Assembly (NCBI RefSeq): GCF_963678635.1 | Contig: NC_087062.1 | Location: forward strand, 91,237,845-91,301,844 | From: Symsagittifera roscoffensis | Taxonomy: Eukaryota > Xenacoelomorpha > Acoela > Convolutidae | Direction of reading: 5' to 3' | DNA length: 64,000 bases | Part shown: one piece after another, positions 13,901 through 23,851 of the stretch | How the letters are laid out: every line of letters begins with the position of its first letter | Position numbering within the stretch: position 1 is the stretch's first letter | Program-made: the position numbers and the translations under genes | The notes under the pieces: model-generated | Told to the model about the DNA's origin: nothing | What the model saw: only the letters and a program-made list of their open reading frames with translations | Databases searched by the model: none

Positions 13901-14983
13901 TTTGAAACTTTCAAGCCCCCCCCCCATGAAACTACCCTGTAGTAACAGGAACCCCGGTAGTTGAATTTTGAATTTTCATGAAATTGAGCATTTCAACTGC
14001 ATCTGAATTTTCAAGAAATTGAGCATGCCAGTTGTATTGATGTCAGCTGAAATTGAGGAGTGATTCAGTGATTTTGTTAAAATAATTGTTATCCCGAAAA
14101 AAGTCTACATTCCTGGATCACTTTACCTGTCCCGCACATATTGCAAGGGGGAATTTGTAAGTAGTTTTACAACTAGCGAACGCGTATGCCGTTAAATTTA
14201 TCTTGTATAGGGGGTGGAAACGTGTTACTGGTAGCAAAAAAGGGGTTGTTTAAAGAGGTCCAATTTAGTGTGCTTTGATTGCTGTTTTGTTCTGCAGGGA
14301 TGCTACCGCAAGTTCAAGTCCATCATCTACTCCCAGATGACCTTCATGGGAACCACCGCGTCAGTTCTATGCGTCAAATTGGTAAATGTGCTTTTTTATC
14401 TTTTTTTTTGTCAAAAATGGGGACTGTTGAGCAAATAGCACAGGGTGTTCCGTTCTTAGTCATTGTTGTTTTGTTACGACGTTGAAAAAGAACCAAGTGA
14501 ACGATTTCCTGTCTGCTTAAATTGGTTAGGGCTGAGATTGTTCACCAGATCCGATCACTCAATATCAATCTGATGGACCTGATTTGAGTGAAAATAAACC
14601 CACTGTCAGAGAGTCACTTCCAAATCCCGGAATGATCAATACACTAGTCAAAGCTTTAGAATGTGTTATGGACAAAATAAGCTCTTAAAGTTCCCATTGC
14701 CATGTTTGGATCCATTTAAAACTTTTATATAAACAAAAACATTGTTCTAGCTTCTATCTTTGATGGTTCATGATTCTTAAGAGGATTTTTTTATGATATT
14801 TTCTCGATAATTTCAAAAAATCATACTCTATTATATTTACAGATGACAGATGACATATGACATATTTGACAATTGACATATTTACATGTGAGGAAAATGT
14901 TGTTTTATTTACAGTTGGTTCTGTTCCTGAAGGCTGTCTTTGTCATCATGGCCAATGCACCGGAAGAAACCAGACTTCGATGA
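4765..14983 (+). CDS. Tetraspanin, 3' part of gene (join of five exons)
   Basis: Predicted join 4765-4944, 11537-11647, 11956-12108, 14298-14381, 14915-14983, giving 198 codons plus stop. Tetraspanins are four-pass membrane proteins that organise membrane microdomains through a large extracellular loop. What is seen: a hydrophobic stretch fitting TM3 in the first exon, the loop signature YRCCG opening the second exon, a PASCC motif in the third, further loop cysteines in DCY and GCY, then a hydrophobic TM4 split over the last two exons and a short tail ending EETRLR. All introns are GT-AG and all junctions fall in phase 0, so the frame closes without adjustment. TM1 and TM2 are not found; they should lie left of the window. 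Introns are 6.6, 0.3, 2.2 and 0.5 kb, and the first is filled with repeats. The family call is firm; the subfamily is not resolved. Confidence 0.88.
4945..5404. other. Start of the large tetraspanin intron, with a tRNA-like SINE head
   Basis: AT-rich intron sequence. Around 5186-5260, TAGCTAACTG and GGTTCGAATCCC are spaced like Pol III A and B boxes, and the latter matches the B-box consensus. The spacing and poor stems argue against a working tRNA, so a tRNA-derived SINE head is more likely. Confidence 0.35.
5405..6350. mobile_element. Fold-back element, copy 2, with family-A element inserted in its right arm
   Basis: The left arm (about 5405-5622) and right arm (about 5642-5793 plus 6302-6350) are inverted copies around a loop near 5623-5641. 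Arm landmarks, left then right as reverse complement: TTTTGAGTCAAAC, GCTATCTTG, a TTG run, GATTTAG-TCAAAA, CCGGATGGAATTTTGTGG. The right arm is split by the ~510-bp family-A repeat (5792-6301), flanked on both sides by ACAAGA. The left arm shows the uninterrupted arrangement, in effect the empty site. No coding capacity is seen. Confidence 0.72.
5792..6301 (+). repeat. Family-A repeat, copy 2
   Basis: Almost identical to copy 1, with a short insertion of T-rich sequence near 5897-5914. It sits inside the right arm of the fold-back element, between ACAAGA repeats. Confidence 0.7.
6129..10954. repeat. Tandem 2.41-kb units, second array (two full units)
   Basis: Units start at 6129 and 8544 (period 2415) and the last ends with CCTAG at 10954. 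The internal sequence matches the first array with scattered substitutions and small indels. No reading frame is conserved among units. Confidence 0.82.
10955..11536. other. End of the large tetraspanin intron
   Basis: Sequence after the tandem array, low in repeats, with short T-rich and ACACAC-like runs. Near 11399-11450 the phrase AAAAGCGCATC occurs twice. No gene is seen. Confidence 0.4.
11537..11647 (+). CDS. Tetraspanin exon: CCG motif
   Basis: Thirty-seven codons. The acceptor is TTTCGTTGCAG and the donor is gtaagt. The first residues are YRCCG, the CCG signature of the tetraspanin large loop, followed by LDQEADW. It joins the previous exon in phase 0. Confidence 0.9.
11956..12108 (+). 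CDS. Tetraspanin exon: PxSCC motif
   Basis: Fifty-one codons. The donor is gtaagt. The acceptor was chosen at TTTTTCTTGAAAG because it keeps phase 0; another AG two bases downstream would break the frame. The exon encodes RWPASCCDYY, the second cysteine pair of the loop, and later VEDCYRY. Confidence 0.85.
12109..14297. other. Tetraspanin intron with decayed tandem repeats
   Basis: A 2.2-kb intron. It holds a G run at 12259-12270, a C run around 13541-13560, and decayed tandem repeats at about 12900-13560. Long open frames on the minus strand here have no family features and sit in low-complexity sequence, so I treat them as chance. Confidence 0.5.
12900..13560. repeat. Decayed ~171-bp tandem repeat
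   Basis: The landmark TTGGGCGTAG or its variants occurs near 13077, 13251 and 13422, and a related GCAGCCGCTT occurs near 12906, giving steps of 171-174 bp. Neighbouring phrases (GAGGGCC, TTCTCGAG, AATTCA-C) recur in the same order. Copies are strongly diverged. Confidence 0.55.
14298..14381 (+). CDS. Tetraspanin exon: loop end and start of TM4
   Basis: Twenty-eight codons, acceptor GTTTTGTTCTGCAG, donor gtaaat. It begins GCYRKF, the last loop cysteine, and enters TM4 (MTFMGTTASVLCVKL). Confidence 0.85.
14382..14914. other. Last tetraspanin intron
   Basis: A 533-bp AT-rich intron. GACATAT-like short tandem repeats lie at about 14840-14890. Nothing else is seen. Confidence 0.5.
14915..14983 (+). 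CDS. Tetraspanin last exon: TM4 end and tail
   Basis: Twenty-two codons and a TGA. The acceptor is TTTTATTTACAG. It completes TM4 (LVLFLKAVFVIMA) and ends in a short polar cytoplasmic tail. A candidate poly(A) signal AATAAA is at 15041-15046, about 60 bp downstream. Confidence 0.83.
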   Translation: MVLFLKAVFVIMANAPEETRLR

Positions 14984-15841
14984 TCCATTCGTCCCACGGA
15001 ACCGCCGGATCCAGGGCAGATATTTGCACATAGTGTACATAATAAATACCACTATTTTTAGTCGGACACAATCTTGGAATAGTTGACCGAATATTTCGAA
15101 AATTTGAGAATAACTACAATTTGAATTTAACCCATCAAACCAATTGTAATTTTCAATAATGAGCGCGTAGGCATTCATAAAAAAGAGAATATAAGAAAGC
15201 TTGAGCGTTTTGAAAGCATAAAATTTACAAGTTTTGCTGCCTGAAACACTTTTGGTTCTTATTTGGTATCGAACCAACGGTGCTATATAAACTACTGAAA
15301 ATATTTATGCTTGGGTAGTATTTTGTCACCAGGCACATTTCAAAAAAAAACACCAAGCAAAAATTTATGGAGCCCTTGAATTAGAATGTCTCGCTTTTTG
15401 TCATCTGGACAATAGACTACATTCCAATTTTCATTTCGCAGCACTTTTAATAAAAAAAACAAGAGAGAAAAACAGAAATTATCCAGTCAAACGTCTAGAG
15501 GTTTGAGTTTTATATTTTGGTTTTAACCCGTGTGATGGAAGAGGCACTATATCGCGCAAGACGTATTCCAAATAGTCAAGCTTTGACAAAATGATCAGTT
15601 CAAAAGTTTACACCCAAAATTTAACATTCCATCACTTTTTCAATAAGTCCGAGTAACATGCTTGGAAAATCCTCTGCGATCAAAACACAGTCTGCTGGCT
15701 GTTTTTCACGTTCGCCATCCTTTCAATTTCAATTTTGAAAATTTATTTTGATTTTGTCATTATGCAATGAAACTTGGCATAGTTGAAAAGAGTTAACATC
15801 ATGCCTTTAGCCATAACACGTAAAACTGTTGCGAAGTTAGA
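14984..15841. other. Tetraspanin 3' UTR and intergenic DNA
   Basis: It includes the candidate poly(A) signal at 15041. Beyond that the sequence is AT-rich, with no gene or recognisable repeat until the family-A element starts at 15842. Confidence 0.4.
15041..15046 (+). terminator. Candidate poly(A) signal of the tetraspanin gene
   Basis: AATAAA lies 58 bp after the tetraspanin stop codon. Position and sequence fit the canonical signal. AATAAA is common by chance in DNA this AT-rich, so the call is moderate. Confidence 0.5.
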
Positions 15842-16160
15842 CAAGACTGCTCTTATCAGGGTAAAGCCCTAAATGTTTCGACTGTCTTTTAAGGTCTATG
15901 GAGCAGTAATAACATGAAAAAATTAAATGTAAAAAAAACAATGATTTTTTTTTTAATTTGAGTTTTTTTTTGTCAAATCATCCCCCACACGCCATATGAA
16001 AATCAAAGTGATAAAATTCGCCCCTTGTTGGCCAAAATGGCACTCTTCAAAGGGTGCTGAACATTAAGCCGACGGGACTTCAAGCCGAATCGTATAATTA
16101 GGGACTTCAAACCCACTATTATGTCAAAAAGTCTTGAAATAAGATGAATTTGAAAATTCT

Positions 16161-16349
16161 TGTCATAGTGGTTCCTTTTGTCAATCATTTCATTTCACTC
16201 AAAAGCAGACATCTTGGCTGGTGTTTGGCCTTTGGATTGTTTGACACCTTCGGATTTCACCTAAAACATTGTCTCGTTTGATCTTACTTAAATCAGTTAT
16301 ATCTTTATCTATTCTCTTAGTTCAAAATTCGAATTAGTCTATTTCAACA
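16161..16349 (+). repeat. 5' LTR of the gypsy-type element
   Basis: 189 bp, TGTCATAGTG to TTTCAACA. Relative to the 3' LTR it lacks about 36 bp after the first 10 bases and carries about 28 extra bases near its end. The 4-bp flank TTCT is repeated after the 3' LTR. Confidence 0.8.
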
Positions 16350-16364
16350 TGGCGCAGACAGCAG
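16350..16364 (+). promoter_or_regulatory. Candidate primer-binding site of the gypsy-type element
   Basis: TGGCGCAGACAGCAG directly follows the CA end of the 5' LTR. Many LTR elements have a tRNA-complementary site starting TGG here. The tRNA is not identified. Confidence 0.6.
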
Positions 16365-17340
16365 CCCAAAAGTGGGGAAAAACCTACTTGGAATCGTTTA
16401 ATTTTGGTCGGCAAAACATACGGTACCCCCCATGTTGTGGGATTTTGGCTAAATCGTTTCGAATGGAGAATGGTCGCGAAACACTCTATAAACCCGAAGA
16501 ACTACTATTTCGCGGACTCGTTGAGCGCTACGCAGATAGCGGCTTTACCAGAAGACGTGGACGGAAAAAACAGATTAGCGACGGAACAAACCCTAATCTC
16601 GAACCTTTTTCTTTGCTTGGGCGAAAGGGGACAAGAGGATTGGTACTAACTCAAAGACCACACTTGGAGTTAGGAGAAGCACGCTACCCGAGGGTGCTCG
16701 ATGCTATAAAGGGGAAGTTAAAAGGAGCGGAAGGAAACCTACGAGGTGTTCCAGTTATTATCTAGAAAGCAGAGAATCGGAGAACCAATGGAGCAATTCT
16801 ATGCTGCTCTTAGTGGATTGGCGGCGCGATGTTCGTTTGGGACACTGGAGTCAAGAGTGTTATGTGTTTGTCAATATTGTTGTTTGTCAAGAGTGTTTGC
16901 CATTATGACAAATCGTGAGGCGCAAATTGAGTTATGTCGGACCACAAAACTCCGGAAGAAGCATACAGGATAGCTCTATCGAACAAGCGAGGGGATAGAG
17001 TCGCTAAATCCTGTGTTACAACCGGAGGCACAGCGTCGAGTAGTACAGGAGGCTGTGGAATTAGTATCAAGTCGGAGCCGGTGGGCGCGATTTGGGGCGG
17101 TTATCGAAATAATCGAGGCACAGGACGTGACCAAGTTTAAGGCCGTGGATTGTACCGCGGGGCATTGTCACCGGAGACCGGAGGTGTTACAATTGTGACA
17201 AACCTGGATTCACTACAAAAGACATGAACGAATGCGCGGCTAGAAATGTAACCTGCAATTTCTGCCAGAAAATTGGGCACTTCGAGCGGACCTGCCGGGC
17301 CAAGAAAAACCACAGGGGGCAATTCGTCTATCGAAGTTAT
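16365..17340 (+). pseudogene. gag remnant with CCHC zinc knuckle
   Basis: Gag packages element RNA. Several out-of-frame fragments cover this stretch. The clearest is 17224-17340, encoding CNFCQKIGHFERTC (about 17257-17298), a canonical CX2CX4HX4C knuckle. A second cysteine pair lies just upstream, near 17187-17230, interrupted by a frame change. The frame changes at least three times, so no full gag can be read. Confidence 0.75.
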
Positions 17341-17399
17341 TTAGGGGCAAGCGAACCAGGAACGATTCGAGTCGGAGGAAACGGGAGACGAATAATCGC

Positions 17400-18000
17400 A
17401 ACACGAAAACTCAGTGGGATGGGTAAATCCGACCGCATAAAAGCGAAACCGATCATGGGATTCCGATACAACGGGGGAGGGGACTGTATGGTGATGGCTG
17501 TGCGAATAAAAAATCATACTGAACTACGAGTAGCGGAGGGACGAAACTACCCATCACAATATACGGACGAAAAACCATTGTGTGGATCGACAGCTGCTCG
17601 CCGATTTCGATATTCACCATTAACGAACTTTGAAGAGCGCTGGGTGCCGCAGGAAAAAAATTGCAGGAGGTCGAACCGCAGGACCAAGAATTTCGGGACT
17701 ATGGGAATCAATCAACTTACTGGGAACGATGAAGGTGGAGCTCGCATCGATTGGTTGGCGTACTTCAGCAGTGATCAAGGTAATTGGAAGAACTCACCCA
17801 TTTATCATCGGGAGAGACCTGATGCCCCACTTAGGATTGCAGTTAGTTCAGAGGAATCCGGGCCAAGAAGTGATATCGATACAGGAGACTGTCGGGGAGA
17901 AAGTCAGTTGAAGAAGTGGCAGGACTATTTCACTGTACTATTTTCTAACCTATTTAAACGGGTGGGAAAGATAATGACTAAAGAAAGATAAAACTAAAAA
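17400..18000 (+). pseudogene. Aspartic protease remnant
   Basis: A retroviral-type protease cleaves the element's polyprotein. The stretch near 17555-17620 encodes IVWIDSCSPISIF, matching the family's hydrophobic-D-S/T-G-S/A active-site context but with Cys where Gly is required. The frame is then lost repeatedly before the RT region. Confidence 0.55.
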
Positions 18001-18660
18001 ATGCAGGCCGAATTGTTTGAAAACTTGATTCCGATCCAACAAAAAGGACGAAGAGTGCCAATAACGTTGCAAGATAAGGTCGACGGGGAAATCGATAAAC
18101 TAAATAGGGGCACATAGAACGTCTGCAAGACTGTTCCGATAAATACTTTGTATCACCTATTGTAATCACCGTGAAGAAAGACAGGTCGGTAAAGTTAAGG
18201 TACCAAATGCCGAATATCGAAGAGCTAATGGACGCCGTCGGTCAAACAATAAGTGAAAAGAAGTCGGGTGAAATACACTTTTCTACCATGGACCCCACAT
18301 ACGCATACGGACAACTGCCACTAAGTCAAGACACTAGCGTACGTTGTAATTTTTCTCTGGTTCGCGGACACTCACCCGGAACGTATAGATTCAAAACCGG
18401 GTTTTACGGCTAACCACGATGCCGGCCGAATTCCTTTTTTTCGGAATATCCGCAGGCACATGCGTTCATTGACAACATCTTAGTCGTTACAGAAGCATCA
18501 GAAATCGAACAAATAGCAACTGTGGAGAAAATTTTAAGAATGTTAGATAACGAAAATATGTCGTTGAAATTAACAAATGTAATTTCGCGCAATAAGAAAG
18601 CGAGTGGCTTGGACATAAGATCACGCACACTGGAGTAACGCCACTAATTCGGAATCATCA
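18000..18660 (+). pseudogene. Reverse transcriptase remnant
   Basis: Fragments in the order expected of a Ty3/gypsy RT: VSPIVITVKKDRSVKL (about 18148-18200), STMDPTYAYGQLPL (about 18280-18325), YRFKTGFYG and MPAEF (about 18385-18435), and AFIDNILVVTEAS (about 18462-18502). The catalytic box, normally YxDD, reads FIDN, so one metal-binding aspartate is replaced. Stops and shifts break it several times. Confidence 0.8.
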
Positions 18661-19180
18661 GCACCGCCAAAACCACTTTTAAGCCGGAAAAAAGAGTATA
18701 CCTGGACAACTGAGTGCCAGGACGCATTTGAAAAATTGAAACGGCAGGTAGCTAACATAGTTGAACTTAGGCATTTTGATGTGCATAAGGATATTAGGAT
18801 AAGGTGCGACGCAAGTCATAATGGATTGGGGGCAGTACTAGAACAACTAAATACCGAAGACTGGAGGCCAATTTCGTTTGCATCGCGATATTCAAACGAC
18901 GCCTAAAAACTCTATTCAAAAAACGAACTAGAAATGCTTGCGACTGTGTGGGGAGCGGGATATTTTCGGAATATATTCCAAGTAGTAACGGATCATGAGG
19001 CGCTAGTTTCACTTTTGAAGGGCAATAGCAAGAAGAATAAGACGATGTTTAGCGGGCTAACAAGATGGCTCGATCGACTAACACGGTTCGACTTCGAGGT
19101 AGAACATATGCCATTGGTGAAATTTGGTTCAGCGGACTATTTATCAAGACACCCGAACAGCGAGGCTAAGCCAGTTTCAA
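18660..19180 (+). pseudogene. RNase H remnant
   Basis: RNase H degrades the RNA strand during reverse transcription. The frame encodes IRIRCDASHNGLGAVLEQ (about 18795-18850), containing the DAS motif, then SKNELEMLATVWG with the family's catalytic Glu context, VVTDHEALVSL, and the tether-like ADYLSRHP near 19135. A TAA at 18904-18906 interrupts it. Confidence 0.8.
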
Positions 19181-19849
19181 CGTATGATAGTATGTTCACT
19201 GTCGCTAAAATTAGGTCTATCCAAAGCGCCCTCGGAAATAAAACTAATTTCACAAACTGCTCAACAAGTGTAAATAATGAAGCTTCAAACGGGAAATTAG
19301 CCAATGGCAATAGAATATGCAAATTTGGAAAAGAAAAGCCGACGGTAGAGGGCGAGAAACCATGCTATAACAAGACAGCCAATAAAAATGCAGAAATTTG
19401 CATACGCCACCGGTCCCGTGAGAAGTTATACCGACGGTCACCCGGGTCTAAAAATAGATTATTTGGAGCTATTACTACTTATACGAAGAGGCAGGCGAAA
19501 TCTATTTGTAGAACAGAACAAGGCAAAATTAATTCAAAGGACAAATCCATGGACAAATCAATGCGGCAGATTCAGAAATTTTTACAACGACACCCAAGTT
19601 TTACGAGCAGTGAGGATGGTGATGAGGAATTAACAGGAGAAGGGACCTTGAATGCCAGCACAACAAAAACAATTGGTACAAACTCAAACACTGTTTTATC
19701 AATTCCACCAAACTTTCCCGGCGAAACATTTCCAACGTTGACCCAGCTAATAATGTTATGTCGGTAACTCCTCGAAATTGCAAAGTTCTCAAAAGCTACG
19801 GCATTACCAGAGTTGTTTAACCTACGGTTCACTGAATCGCAATACCCCT

Positions 19850-20640
19850 CAGACCCCCAAATCGAAGCTATTTATCAACTTGTTAAATTCTAAAGACCCG
19901 GATACTGCATCAAAAATATATTCCATGGATCAATATTACGCTCAATTTATAAATGACTTTCACCTTAAAGATAATTGCCTTTGGATGGACGATAAAATAG
20001 TTATTACAAATTCATTACATAGCTATAAACAATCGGTTACAATATAGTTACCACGGAAAAGGCAACCTGTTTGCGGCGGCAAAGGATATTTGGTATCCTT
20101 ATATTCAAAGAATTAACGCTAACATGGCCGTAAATTGCCAGGTAGGTATTTAAAACCTATGTGTTCTGAAGGAAACCTAGGCAAGATACCTGAACCTAAA
20201 GAGCAGAATGAGGCGATTCAACTAGATTATTGGGGGCCTATCAATTACTTACAGGAATCGAAAAAGATGGCATGGGGTGCCAATGAGGAGACATGTTGAC
20301 CAAGGGACGATTTTTATGTGAAATAATTTCAAAACGTTCTGTAATGCCGAAGGCATTGAAATTGTGCAGTCGCCGGTAAATGATCACCGAGCCACCGGTT
20401 GCGTAGAAAGAGCTACCGTAAGTTTGAAAAACTCCATCTTAACGTAAGCCCGAGAAAAAAATTCGGAACCATTGGAGAAAATGGTGGAGCGAGCACTGGG
20501 AGCATTAAGATTTTTACCGAACGCAACACTAAACATAACGCCATTCGAGGCCTACCACGGCAGGGAGGCCAATACCGTACTTCGAAATCTAACTCAAAAA
20601 AACCATCTCTAAGAATCTTGAAGTAGTCGAATGTTCTAAA
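19850..20640 (+). pseudogene. Integrase remnant
   Basis: Integrase inserts the element's DNA. Recognisable pieces are the zinc-binding-domain end LWMDDKIVITNSL (about 19978-20017), LDYWGPINYLQ (about 20224-20255) where the core's first catalytic Asp is expected, HRATGCVERA (about 20387-20415) around the catalytic Glu, and ITPFEAYHGRE (about 20537-20570). Stops and frame changes are frequent. Confidence 0.75.
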
Positions 20641-20739
20641 ATTTAAATCTGCATGTTTAGACGAACAAGATGCCGAAGCCCAGAAAATCCCGAAGCCGGC
20701 GGTCACTCATGGGGCATAAGATCAGACAACGAGTTCGGG

Positions 20740-21640
20740 GGTGGACGCAAGGCGAAACCACCCACTGACCCTAACCCAAAAGCAAGCCCTAAGTCAGGCA
20801 GATGAGCCAACGGCTACATCCTTTCAAGGACCGGGGGCGACGAAGAAGGCCAATCGCGTACAGTGTTTCAGCGCACTGGGGACCAGAATCTAAGCAGATA
20901 CAGGAAATTGAATACCGAAATTGTCGCGGAAAGTACGCACACACTTAAAATGAATAACGGTACCTTGCTTAGGAAATGCAGGGTTGCCGTTCGGAAGGCC
21001 ACTACTCCGAAGAAGCGAAAGTCTGGGCTCTCTAAGCCACCCACGCCAGCGGACCTACGCAAGAAAATAGCGATTGCGGAGTCGAAAAAGCGGGAGAAAT
21101 GGGGCACCATAGCAAAACGAGGTGGAGCGATAACTATAGGCGACCAAGCACTACAGGAGTCAAAGTCAGACAGCGACAGCCAACCGCTGGCTACACTGAG
21201 GATCAGCGGAAAACTGCCATTTGCACCGTTACCTGAAATACAAGCAGAACCGAGCGAAAACTGAGACTATGCGCGAAGGAAGAACCAACCGAGACAGAGC
21301 AAGCGACCCTGGACCAACCGGCGGGGGAGCAGAACGAGGAGGCAAGCATGTCGGCGACGGGGAAAAGCGGCGGGAAAGCTATCAAAAAGACGGGAACGGA
21401 AGCAAGAAACGGCGAAGAGGAGGACATACCGGAGGCGACGCCGAGAACAGGACCTGCGGCGGGCGGAAGGAAAAAGCGAGCGGCAAAACAACAGCTAGTC
21501 TCGTATTCGAGTCAAGACTCGGAAAGTGACACGGCATCGAGAAAATCGAGCAGAAAAAGAACGGCAGTCACAAAAATGGGCGGGGTCATGATTGACCACA
21601 TATCACGAGGCGGTATTCAAGCAGATGAACGAAAAACTTA
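20740..21640 (+). pseudogene. Basic 3'-terminal region of the gypsy-type element
   Basis: GC-rich remnant frames rich in K and R (for example 20863-21264, with PKKRKS and KPPTPADLRKKIA) lie between integrase and the 3' LTR. This may be the integrase C-terminal tail or an extra frame. I recognise no domain. Confidence 0.45.
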
Positions 21641-21815
21641 AGCAGATGAACGAAAAACTTAGTTTGTTACTCAGTTAGCGCCCTAATTTCATTGCTTTAC
21701 GTCAACTAGGATCGGCGGGACCGAGCTAATCTTAGCGTTTAAAAACTTTTCGATGAGTACTTAAATTTATCCAAATCATTACCAGTGCAGTTTATTTAAT
21801 TTTTACAAGAGGATA

Positions 21816-22012
21816 TGTCATAATGCTAAATCACTTATCCAAGCTTATTTAGTTCTTGATAGTTCTTTTTGTCAATCATTTAATTTCATTCAATAGCAGA
21901 CATCTTGGCTGGTGATTGGCCTTCGGATTGTTTGACACCTTCGGATTTCACCTAATCAGTTGTCTCTTCATCTGTTCTCTTAATTCAAGTATCGAATTAG
22001 TCTTTTTCAACA
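21816..22012 (+). repeat. 3' LTR of the gypsy-type element
   Basis: 197 bp, TGTCATAATG to TTTCAACA. It is preceded by ACAAGAGGATA, a weak polypurine tract. It shares with the 5' LTR the stretch from GTCAATCATTT through GGATTTCACCTAA with few differences. Confidence 0.8.
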
Positions 22013-22577
22013 TTCTTTTGAACAATTTCTAAATTTCATGAGCTTTCTGTTTTGCTTTCTTTTCAAATTATTGGCTTTTTCAAACTTTTTGAACCTCTAA
22101 TTGATATTTAGGCCTAAAAAAAACTAAAACACGGTTGAATTGGTTTTTCATGAGTATAATCTATGCATTTCAAATTCCGGCTGGTCTAACTATCTCATGC
22201 CACTCTTAAGTGGTGCATTGTCATGAAGAACGCTTATGATGAACTAAACTTGCCTATTTTTTTTTCAAAATAAACATTTTAATGATAAAAGTTTAGCGTT
22301 TTTGGTGCTTGTAATGTTTAAATTTCGGCTTAAAGGCCCCTCGGCTTGAAGTCCCCTCGGATTGTTGTCCTAGACCCCATCTGTAAACCCCCATAATTTT
22401 ACGAAAAACAACCACAGGTGAATTATCTTTTCAACTTTAAGCTCAGGACAACAATAGCTTTTGAATGATATAAAAAATTCCGTCAAACATTGCTAGTTAA
22501 AAAGTCGAAACTGGTCTGAAGAAGAAAAACCCACCCGAGCACAAATACTCCGTTTTTTTCGTTACGAAAGACGGAAC

Positions 22578-23395
22578 AATAACGTGAAAAGTGGGGTGGG
22601 TAATAGGAAAGAGGCAAACAAGCCAAAGGAAATTGTGAAAATTTGTGAAAAACAAACAAAAAAGCTGTTTCTGAAAATATAACATTCAAATGACATTCGA
22701 TTAATTCAGCAGCCAAGTTTTGAAATGGAGAAACTATTAACTAGAAAAAAAATCTTTCAGCAAGGTTGCATTTTTGCAACTTCTCTTGCAGCCAAAGCTC
22801 AAAATTTGAAGAAAGGGCAAACAAGATGTTTAGAAAGTCAAATGTTAGCAAAAACGAGTAAAAATGGAAAAAAAATCGCGCTTCTTTGGGTAATCAAAGA
22901 GACGAAACCATAAATATCAATATCGGCGTGGCTCCCCGCCCCCTAAATCATCCACTGTTGGTTCAAAGGATCAAGATAACATCCCTTATTAATAAATTGG
23001 GGAAAATATTAGGGAAATCAATAAATAGATATCTTTTGAGACGATTAGTAGCTAATCAGATTGAAATCACAAATACTATGAAATTCGATGAGTCGCAAAA
23101 TGATTTAACGGCTACAGTTTTCAACTCACACAAAAATGTAAAACGAAATCTGAAAAAAATACATGTTTTTGATTTATCCACTCCCATCTAATTATTAACT
23201 CAACCCCAGGCGGCGAATACAATCGAGGAACATACAGTTTAACGAGCAAGGATATAAAATCAAACCATCCCCCATTCCATCCCACAGAGATTTTTGCGAT
23301 CTTCACTTAGAATACATTGATAGATCTTTTCAGCTTTACTTTTCAAACGTATCGGAATGTTAATGTAAGGTTTCGGAGCGTATATTGGAATGGAA
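22578..23395. other. AT-rich DNA, no gene seen
   Basis: No recognisable gene or repeat boundary. It leads into the 3' end of the small minus-strand gene. Confidence 0.4.
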
Positions 23396-23851
23396 CTACG
23401 CGACATATGCGTTCTCAATCGGTGGCCTTATAAAAGTTTCGTCCTCGTCCTCGTCCTTGTCTTCTGATCCAACTGGGACCACACTTTTTTCGAGCTGTGA
23501 GCTGGGCAGAATTAGTCGTTCCATTTTGAGGTTTCTTTCAATTCCTCGTTTATTGGTGACTAGGAGTCGAGGCGAGGGAACCAAGTTAGTCGCGTTCTCG
23601 TCTGCAGATGCAACACTCGCCAAAACTAAGCATAAAATTAAAGATATTACTAGAGGAAAACGTATCTGTTATATACTTTTGATAACATACTTTTTTGATA
23701 TAAAGTTTCGATTATAACGCAGTTTGATGTTTTCTTATTTTGTTATAATAGATAATTACAAATACAAAAGACAATTTTGAGGATGAAAAAATCATTAATT
23801 TAAAATCTACTGTTCCTTACCGATTATTAGACAAACGATACTTCGAACCAT
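23396..23851 (-). CDS. Small predicted secreted protein (two exons)
   Basis: Predicted join, minus strand: 23821-23851 and 23396-23625, 86 residues. Exon 1 encodes MVRSIVCLII and ends at a gtaagg donor in phase 1. The 195-bp intron ends TTTTATGCTTAG and exon 2 continues in matching phase with VLASVASA. Joined, these give a typical signal peptide with a likely cut after residue 18. The mature part has an N-glycosylation sequon (NAT, 21-23), one dibasic KR (36-37) followed by G, and an acidic run SEDKDEDEDE (64-73). There are no cysteines except one in the signal. It could be a peptide precursor or an acidic secreted protein. I recognise no family. The phase match and signal peptide created by the junction are the main support. 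Confidence 0.55.

Larger units (their letters stand above)
16161..22012 (+). mobile_element. Ty3/gypsy-type LTR retrotransposon, decayed
   Basis: A 5.85-kb element with direct terminal repeats starting TGTCATA and ending TTTCAACA. The target duplication is TTCT (16157-16160 and 22013-22016). A primer-binding-site candidate follows the 5' LTR and a weak purine tract precedes the 3' LTR. Domain order: gag with CCHC knuckle, aspartic protease, reverse transcriptase, RNase H, integrase, then a basic C-terminal region. This pol order is typical of Ty3/gypsy. Frames are broken many times, the protease and RT signature residues are altered, and the two LTRs differ at about seven of their first ~110 aligned bases plus large indels. 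It is an old, inactive copy inserted in a family-B element. Confidence 0.85.
16052..22378. mobile_element. Family-B TIR element (about 470 bp), split by an LTR retrotransposon
   Basis: The left part, 16052-16160, begins GGGTGCTGAACATTAAG and contains GACGGGACTTCAAGCCGAA. The right part, 22017-22378, ends CTTGAAGTCCCCTCGGATTG plus TTGTCCTAGACCCC. Subterminal GGGACTTCAAGCC motifs occur in inverted orientation at both ends. The flanks TCTTCAAA (16044-16051) and TCTGTAAA (22380-22387) look like a diverged 8-bp target duplication; uninterrupted family-A copies have ATCTTTAAA here. There is no coding capacity. An 8-bp duplication suggests hAT-like or P-like mobilisation, which is inference. Confidence 0.7.
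15842..22577 (+). repeat. Family-A repeat, copy 3, interrupted by nested elements
   Basis: The left part is 15842-16051 (AAGACTGCTC, the CAGGG hairpin, GGAGCAGTAATAACATG). The right part is about 22380-22577 (GTAAACCCCCATAATTTTACG to TTACGAAAGACGGAAC). Together they match the contiguous copies at 236-727 and 5792-6301. Everything between them is a later insertion. Confidence 0.72.

Noticed and set aside
16179-16349. LTR starting at TGTCAATC
   Set aside because: Comparison of both ends shows the repeat starts earlier, at TGTCATA. Only that start gives the TTCT target duplication and restores the interrupted family-B element.
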